From Chitinophaga varians (GTDB lineage Bacteria > Bacteroidota > Bacteroidia > Chitinophagales > Chitinophagaceae), in assembly GCF_014529945.1 (NCBI RefSeq), contig NZ_JACVFB010000001.1:1736001-1800000 (forward strand): 64,000 bases of DNA, written 5' to 3'. Below the pieces are notes generated by a model. That model was given only the letters and a program-made list of their open reading frames with translations. It was not told the DNA's origin and ran no database searches. The position numbers were made by a program, and so were the translations under genes. Below, piece after piece: positions 59,569 to 64,000 of this stretch. Each line of letters opens with the position of its first letter. Positions within the stretch are counted from its first letter, which is position 1.

Positions 59569-60264
59569 ATGAATTGCCTGATAGTAGACGATAATAAGCT
59601 CGCACGCACGGCCATGAAACAGCTGGCCAGCCATGTGGAACAACTGCATGTGACCGGCGAATGCAGCAGCGCCATGGAGGCCTACAATCTTATCCAGAAG
59701 GAAAAAATAGACCTGCTGCTGCTCGACATCGAAATGCCGGGCATGAGCGGCCTTGAACTGACCCGTAATCTGGGCAAAAAACGACCCGTTATTATTTTTA
59801 CCACGGTCAACAAAGACTATGCGGTAGAGGCTTTTGAGCTGAATGTAGCCGATTACCTCATCAAACCCGTGAGCCCCGCCCGCTTTATCCAGGCCATCGA
59901 AAAAGCCAGGGAGATCATCGACAGCGACCATCGCGAAATTCAGGTGTCTGACACAGAGTTCGTCTTCATCCGCGACAATGGCATCCTCAAAAAAATCCGG
60001 ACAGAAGATATCCTCTTCCTGGAAGCCATGGGCGATTATGTGAAACTCTACACCGCACAGAAGTTTCACGCCATTCATACTACCCTCAAAGCTCTGGAGG
60101 AAAAACTGCCTGCCAACAAGTTCATGCGCGTACACCGCTCCTATATGGTGGCGCTGGACAAAATAGAAAGTATCGAAGATGGCAATATCATCATTCAAAA
60201 GAACGCCATTCCGGTCGCCGATACCTATAAAGCAGCCCTCAACAATAAATTAAACTTTCTTTAA
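59569..60264 (+). CDS. LytTR-family response regulator
   Basis: A 231-residue two-domain regulator. The receiver domain (1-120) has the acidic pair Asp7/Asp8 in LIVDDNK, the phosphorylation site Asp53 in LLLLDIEMPGMSG, Thr in FTTVNKDY and Lys in DYLIKPVSPARF. The C-terminal LytTR DNA-binding domain (about 135-231) is seen in ILFLEAMGDYVKLYTAQKFHAIHTTLKALEEKL and FMRVHRSYMVALDKIESI. It precedes a hybrid histidine kinase by about 120 bp and very probably is the output of that kinase. It is divergent from the metal-efflux operon and might regulate it; this is only a positional suggestion. Confidence 0.93.
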   Translation: MNCLIVDDNKLARTAMKQLASHVEQLHVTGECSSAMEAYNLIQKEKIDLLLLDIEMPGMSGLELTRNLGKKRPVIIFTTVNKDYAVEAFELNVADYLIKPVSPARFIQAIEKAREIIDSDHREIQVSDTEFVFIRDNGILKKIRTEDILFLEAMGDYVKLYTAQKFHAIHTTLKALEEKLPANKFMRVHRSYMVALDKIESIEDGNIIIQKNAIPVADTYKAALNNKLNFL

Positions 60265-60386
60265 CAGTTTAACGACCATTTCTCCGTTTTGACCGATACC
60301 TATTGCCCGTTGAACAATAATTTATATGTGCGGACCTTTATTATCGTATTTTGAACCGCCTTTCCTTCATCAGCGTTAATAAAGTC

Positions 60387-62585
60387 ATGCAGCCGAAAAG
60401 AATAAAATATTACCTGTTAGGCCTGTTTATCACAGGGATGATTTTATTCGTAGTGCTACAGTTCAATTCAGCCAAGAATATCCGTAAACTCATATCGGGC
60501 AATGAACAGCTGCTGCAGGAACTGAACGTGAAGAACGAGATCCAGAAGCTGCAGACCTCTCTCGCAAAAACCGACAGCAAGGTACGGGGCGCGGTCATCT
60601 CCCAAGATACCACCCATGTTACCGGTATTGAAATAGAGATAGCCATCATCAAATCCGATCTGAAGGAAATCAATAAAATTGTTAAAAACGACAGCACCGA
60701 AAAGCTGCTCACCCAACTCAATTATCTGGTGGATGAGAAAAACAATTTTAACCTGCTGATCCTCGACACTTTCTACAGCAGTGGTAAAAGCGCTGCTGAA
60801 AAAATGATCAACAACCAGCGGGGTAAAAGGCTGGGAGAAGCGATCACCGGCATTCTGCATCAGCTGGACACCACGCGGCAAACAGAAGTAAACCGCACCA
60901 CCCGTCTCATCGATACCAGCGGACAAAAAGCGCAGAGCTGGGGCACCGTACTGGTGCTCTTTGCCTGTTTAACCAGCCTGCTGGCCTTCCTGTATATCAC
61001 CAGCCGTATCCACCGACAGGAACAGCTCATTGAGGCGCTGGATGAATCGCAGCGCCAGGAGAAAAATCTGGCTGCCGTGAAAGACCAGTTCCTGGCCAAC
61101 ATGAGCCATGAGATACGTACGCCCATGAACGCTGTGCTCGGCTTCACACACCTGCTACAGGCCCAGCCGCTGAATGAAAAATCTAAAGAATATGTTAACG
61201 CCATCTCCGGCGCAGGACATAACCTCCTGGAGATCATCAATGATATCCTCGATCTCTCCAAAATAGAATCCGGTATGATGCGCATTGAGGCTACCTCTTT
61301 CAGCCTGCGCGGCGTACTGCATTCCATCGATACGCTCTTCCATGCCAAGGCAGAGGAAAAACACCTGCACCTGAGCATCACCATACACGAAGAAGTACCG
61401 GACATCCTCTACGGCGATGTCATGCGCCTCACACAGGTGCTGGTCAACCTCACCAGCAACGCGATTAAATTCACGCCTGAAGGGGAAGTGCGTATACACG
61501 TAACGAGGACATGGGCCGAGGATAAAAATGTTCGTTTACTCTTTACCGTTAGTGACACCGGTATCGGTATTGAGGGTGCTCAGCTGGACAGTATCTTCGA
61601 CCGGTTTAATCAGGCAGAAGCCTCTACCACGCGCAAATACGGCGGCACAGGCCTTGGTCTCACCATCGTCAAACAACTGATCGAGCTGCAGAATGGTTTC
61701 ATCTCTGTGGAAAGCACTCCCGGCAAAGGCACTACGTTTAAAGTAGAACTGCCCTACACCCTGGGAGAATTGATGCCGGAAAACACAGAAGCGTTATACA
61801 CAGAAAAGGACCAGCTTCCTATTCATCCCAATATCTGGCTACTGGTGGCGGAAGACAACCGCATGAACCAAAACCTGCTGCGCCATCTCCTCAGCAGCTG
61901 GCAGCTGCAATACCGCGTGGTGAACAACGGTAAAGAAGCGCTGCAGGCACTGGAAAAACAAGTGTTCGACCTCGTGCTCATGGACATACAAATGCCGGAA
62001 ATGGACGGCTATTCCGCCGTTGCCAAAATCCGTAAGGACATGCATTCCAATATCCCCGTCATTGCCATGACAGCCCACGCGATGGAAGGTGAACGGGAAA
62101 AATGCCTACAGATGGGCATGAGCGACTATATCTCCAAACCGATAGATGAAAATACGTTGTACCGTATGATCCAGGTGTATACCGGTAAGTTCACTTCCCG
62201 GGAGATGCTGCCATCAGCCACCCATGTACCGGAAAACGGGCACGCCCATCTGCTGAATATGCAATACCTGCGGGACCTTTCCAAAGGCGATAAAGGCTTC
62301 GAAAAAAACATGCTGCAGCAGTTTGTGACACAGTTGCCCGAAGACCTTGCCATGCTCAAAAATGCGATCTCTATCAATGATCCGGTGAGCATACGGGCCA
62401 CGGCGCATAACCTCAAAACAACCGTGTCTTTTACCGGGCTGGAAACGCACCTCTATCCTATCCTGGAACAGTTTGAACAAACCGATGAAAATAACTACAA
62501 CGCAGATACGGCCAACGAACTGTTCTATACCCTGAAACAGCTGTGTTTACAGGCTATTCAGGAAGCCATTGATATCACGATCTGA
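60387..62585 (+). CDS. Hybrid sensor histidine kinase with REC and Hpt domains
   Basis: From the ATG at 60387 (MQPKRIKYYLLGLFITGMIL) it is 732 residues; a TTG start at 60351 is possible but less likely. Two membrane helices (about 8-26 and 187-206) enclose a helical periplasmic sensor. The cytoplasmic part has HisKA with His241 in NMSHEIRTPMNAVLGF, HATPase_c with NLTSNAIKFTPEGEV, DTGIGIEG and GGTGLGLTIVKQL, then a REC domain with Asp533 in LVLMDIQMPEMDGY, and a C-terminal Hpt domain with His674 in ATAHNLKTTVSF. This allows a complete His-Asp-His relay, with the LytTR regulator as the final acceptor. Confidence 0.93.
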   Translation: MQPKRIKYYLLGLFITGMILFVVLQFNSAKNIRKLISGNEQLLQELNVKNEIQKLQTSLAKTDSKVRGAVISQDTTHVTGIEIEIAIIKSDLKEINKIVKNDSTEKLLTQLNYLVDEKNNFNLLILDTFYSSGKSAAEKMINNQRGKRLGEAITGILHQLDTTRQTEVNRTTRLIDTSGQKAQSWGTVLVLFACLTSLLAFLYITSRIHRQEQLIEALDESQRQEKNLAAVKDQFLANMSHEIRTPMNAVLGFTHLLQAQPLNEKSKEYVNAISGAGHNLLEIINDILDLSKIESGMMRIEATSFSLRGVLHSIDTLFHAKAEEKHLHLSITIHEEVPDILYGDVMRLTQVLVNLTSNAIKFTPEGEVRIHVTRTWAEDKNVRLLFTVSDTGIGIEGAQLDSIFDRFNQAEASTTRKYGGTGLGLTIVKQLIELQNGFISVESTPGKGTTFKVELPYTLGELMPENTEALYTEKDQLPIHPNIWLLVAEDNRMNQNLLRHLLSSWQLQYRVVNNGKEALQALEKQVFDLVLMDIQMPEMDGYSAVAKIRKDMHSNIPVIAMTAHAMEGEREKCLQMGMSDYISKPIDENTLYRMIQVYTGKFTSREMLPSATHVPENGHAHLLNMQYLRDLSKGDKGFEKNMLQQFVTQLPEDLAMLKNAISINDPVSIRATAHNLKTTVSFTGLETHLYPILEQFEQTDENNYNADTANELFYTLKQLCLQAIQEAIDITI

Positions 62586-62740
62586 CCCGGTCATCCCCCG
62601 ATACGACCGTTCATTTTTCCTTTTTCAACGACAGTAATAACCAGTTCACCGAAACCTCCCCTTTCCGCGTCGTTACCGGCATTATTTTTACATCACAATA
62701 CTGAACAAAACATCTTTAATCATTTAAAAAGACAATCATC

Positions 62741-62944
62741 ATGAAAAAAGTTATCGCTGCTGCACTGGTACTGGGCATTTCTGCTGCTTCTTTCGCACAG
62801 GCTCCTGCTGCTAAACCTGCTAAAAAAGAAAAAGCTAAAACTGAAGCTAAAGCAGAAGCTAAACCAGCTGCTGACACAACTAAGAAAGCTCATCACGAAC
62901 ACAAAAAAGCTGAAGCTAAGCCTGCTGCAAAAAAAGCTGCTTAA
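62741..62944 (+). CDS. Small exported Lys/Ala-rich protein
   Basis: A 67-residue protein with a signal peptide MKKVIAAALVLGISAASFA. The mature 48 residues consist almost wholly of Ala, Lys, Glu, Pro and Thr in short repeats (AKKEKAKTEAKAEAKPAADT), with a HHEH in the middle. It resembles acid-shock-like (Asr) or histone-like low-complexity proteins, but homology cannot be claimed for such sequence. The codon pattern (many GCT and AAA) differs from neighbours and would fit high expression. A strong terminator follows. Confidence 0.75.
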   Translation: MKKVIAAALVLGISAASFAQAPAAKPAKKEKAKTEAKAEAKPAADTTKKAHHEHKKAEAKPAAKKAA

Positions 62945-62971
62945 TTCACCATTATACAGCGTTTGAGTTAA

Positions 62972-63003
62972 AGAATAGCTCCGGGTAGCCCCGGAGCTAT
63001 TCT
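62972..63003 (+). terminator. Terminator after the Lys/Ala-rich protein gene
   Basis: AGAATAGCTCCGGG (62972-62985) pairs perfectly with CCCGGAGCTATTCT (62990-63003) around TAGC, followed by TTTTATATAT. Confidence 0.85.
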
Positions 63004-63032
63004 TTTTATATATGGATCCTGATATCCATTCA

Positions 63033-63241
63033 CCCGGGGCTACCATGTGATTCAATTTCCTGCTGATTAAGCACTTTGTATTTTACAGGTAATGCATCCA
63101 CGTTACTGCCCTGTATTAAAGCCTAAACGATGATAGGATTACTTTAAAGATTGTTTCCTGAAGAGCATGCATCGGCTACGCCTGGTCTACATGAATAAAG
63201 ACACCTGAATCACCATGTCGCCCAGGGCTTCAGCCCTGGGA
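63033..63241. repeat. REP-like composite related to the element at 37112
   Basis: The left part CCCGGGGCTACCATGTGATT continues CAATTTC, close to the left arm at 37112-37161. The right part, GAATCACCATGTCGCCCAGG onward to 63241, contains the palindrome CCCAGGGCTTCAGCCCTGGG (63221-63240). Compared with 37112 the arms have diverged and no longer match each other perfectly. Confidence 0.7.
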
Positions 63242-63242
63242 C

Positions 63243-63270
63243 AAAAAAAAAATCCGCCGTTGCCGGCGGA
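63243..63270 (-). terminator. Intrinsic terminator of the TPR gene
   Basis: TCCGCCG (63253-63259) pairs with CGGCGGA (63264-63270) around TTGC. On the minus strand it is followed by a run of ten T (63252 to 63243), a classic terminator. Confidence 0.9.
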
Positions 63271-63302
63271 CTTTTTCTCAATTATAATGTATATGCTATT
63301 TA

Positions 63303-64000
63303 CTATTTCAGTGCGTCCAGTTTCTTTCTCACTTCTTCTACTTTCGCGTTCTGGTTTTTGATAGCGTAGATTTTCTGCAGCGCATACAGGCAGCTTTCGT
63401 AAGTCTGTTTGTCGCCGGCATCCAGGCTGCTGGCTTTCGCCGTGAAAGAGGCGTCAGCTTTCTCAAAATAAGGCAATGCCTGATTCATGAGGCCTTCTAC
63501 TTTACCTTGCAGTTCTTTTGCTTTAGGAGAAGTCTGTTGTTTGCTGTCCAGTTCATTGAGCTGTTTGTTGTATACCACCGCTTTGTTAAAGTACAGTGCG
63601 CCCAGCTGGAAGTTAGCAGTAGCGTCGCTGGCGTTCAGTTCCAGTACTTTTTTATAGGCGGCTTCCGCTTTACCGATCAGCTCTTCGTAGTTAGCTGGTT
63701 TGGGTGCGTCGTTACCTTTTTCATCGCGGGGATTAGCGAGGTTGTCAACACGGATAGCGTAGTCCAGTACAGCGGCTTCGTCTTTAGGGTTGTCGGCCAT
63801 TTTCTTTTCCAGCATAGACAGTAATTCGTTGGTTTTACCGGTTTTGCTGTAGAAAGCCATTTCCATATCGTTGAAGCGTTTATCCTTAGGGAATAAAGCT
63901 TTACCTTGTTCGATGGTTTTGAGCCAGTTAGCCTGGTCGCCTTTTTCTTCGTACAGCTGGCCCAGTACTACGTACAGTGCAGGTTCGCCTTTGAATTGCA
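63303..64000 (-). CDS. TPR-repeat protein, 5' end beyond the window
   Basis: The minus-strand frame is open from the stop at 63303 to the window edge, giving the last 231 residues. Three or more tetratricopeptide-like units are seen: QFKGEPALYVVLGQLYEEKGDQANWLKTIEQGKALFPKDK, then FYSKTGKTNELLSMLEKKMADNPKDEAAVLDYAIR, and YEELIGKAEAAYKKVLELNASDATANFQLGALYFNKAVVYN. The C-terminus has long charged helices ending KVEEVRKKLDALK. The ATG at 63866 is inside the protein and is not the start. It may act as a scaffold. The signal peptide, if any, is out of the window. Confidence 0.85.
   Translation of the reverse strand, partial: QFKGEPALYVVLGQLYEEKGDQANWLKTIEQGKALFPKDKRFNDMEMAFYSKTGKTNELLSMLEKKMADNPKDEAAVLDYAIRVDNLANPRDEKGNDAPKPANYEELIGKAEAAYKKVLELNASDATANFQLGALYFNKAVVYNKQLNELDSKQQTSPKAKELQGKVEGLMNQALPYFEKADASFTAKASSLDAGDKQTYESCLYALQKIYAIKNQNAKVEEVRKKLDALK

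Larger units (their letters stand above)
62945..63302. other. 358-bp intergenic region
   Basis: No gene is seen. It holds a terminator (62972-63003), a REP-like composite (63033-63241) and a second terminator (63243-63270) serving the TPR gene on the minus strand. Confidence 0.7.

Noticed and set aside
1..64000. tRNA, rRNA, prophage or insertion sequence genes
   Set aside because: No transposase, integrase or phage structural motif was recognised and no cloverleaf was noticed in the intergenic regions. A tRNAscan-SE run would be needed to exclude tRNAs completely.

Overview
The window looks like chromosome from a member of the Bacteroidota, most likely Chitinophaga or a close relative in the Chitinophagaceae. 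The evidence is a SusC/SusD pair driven by an ECF sigma factor and a FecR-type anti-sigma factor, several families largely restricted to the phylum (DUF6520, DUF6660, PCMD lipoproteins, OMP_b-brl_3 receptors), weak Shine-Dalgarno sequences, and -7 promoter elements of the form TAnnTTTG. I saw no rRNA, tRNA, CRISPR array, prophage or intact insertion sequence. Nearly all the DNA is ordinary single-copy chromosome. Family and function calls are by recognition of motifs and were not checked by a search.

Left part (1-8216). A GH15 glucoamylase/trehalase-type enzyme (cut by the window edge) lies divergent to a glucokinase, a plausible glucose-release and phosphorylation pair. Next is a CLC-type anion transporter preceded by a well-formed fluoride (crcB) riboswitch, so the transporter is very probably a CLC-F fluoride exporter. 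A VOC protein and two tandem small secreted DUF6520 proteins follow, then an 836-bp gene-free block bounded on the right by a 16-bp sequence that also occurs near its left side. A TetR regulator and a short-chain dehydrogenase follow, each preceded by the same strong palindromic operator.

7620-15639 is a nutrient-uptake locus: ECF sigma, FecR, STN-containing SusC, SusD and a TlpA-like thioredoxin lipoprotein/periplasmic protein. 15754-20644 is an EmrA/EmrB/TolC-type drug-efflux operon with a divergent AraC regulator. 20733-33294 is a mosaic of single genes and short operons: S10 peptidase, YcaC-like hydrolase, PCMD lipoprotein plus outer-membrane barrel, FUSC protein, two PAP2 phosphatases, DinB protein, voltage-gated K+ channel with a zinc ribbon, PncB, YpfJ-type metalloprotease and a CurA-like reductase. 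33303-37059 is FdhD, a YdeP-type molybdopterin oxidoreductase and a glycolipid-binding-domain protein.

37336-53418 holds a nitronate monooxygenase, a BamA-like outer-membrane protein, DUF1328, a DUF695/RraB protein, an OMP_b-brl_3 receptor, a thioesterase, an MsbA-like ABC exporter, two small lipoproteins, MgtC, a DUF763-endonuclease V pair, an unknown exported protein, an aminoglycoside-phosphotransferase-fold kinase and a DUF6265 gene broken by an in-frame TGA. 53499-59465 is a heavy-metal RND efflux operon (DUF6660, CzcA, CzcC, CzcB types). 59569-62585 is a LytTR response regulator plus a hybrid histidine kinase with REC and Hpt domains. The window ends in a Lys/Ala-rich exported protein and a TPR protein cut by the edge.

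The intergenic DNA carries two repeat families. One is built from CGCAAAG-type heptamers arranged as nested long inverted repeats (22281, 41547, 44422). The other is a REP-like GC-rich palindrome, sometimes arranged as inverted pairs about 190-210 bp long (37112, 45122, 63033).
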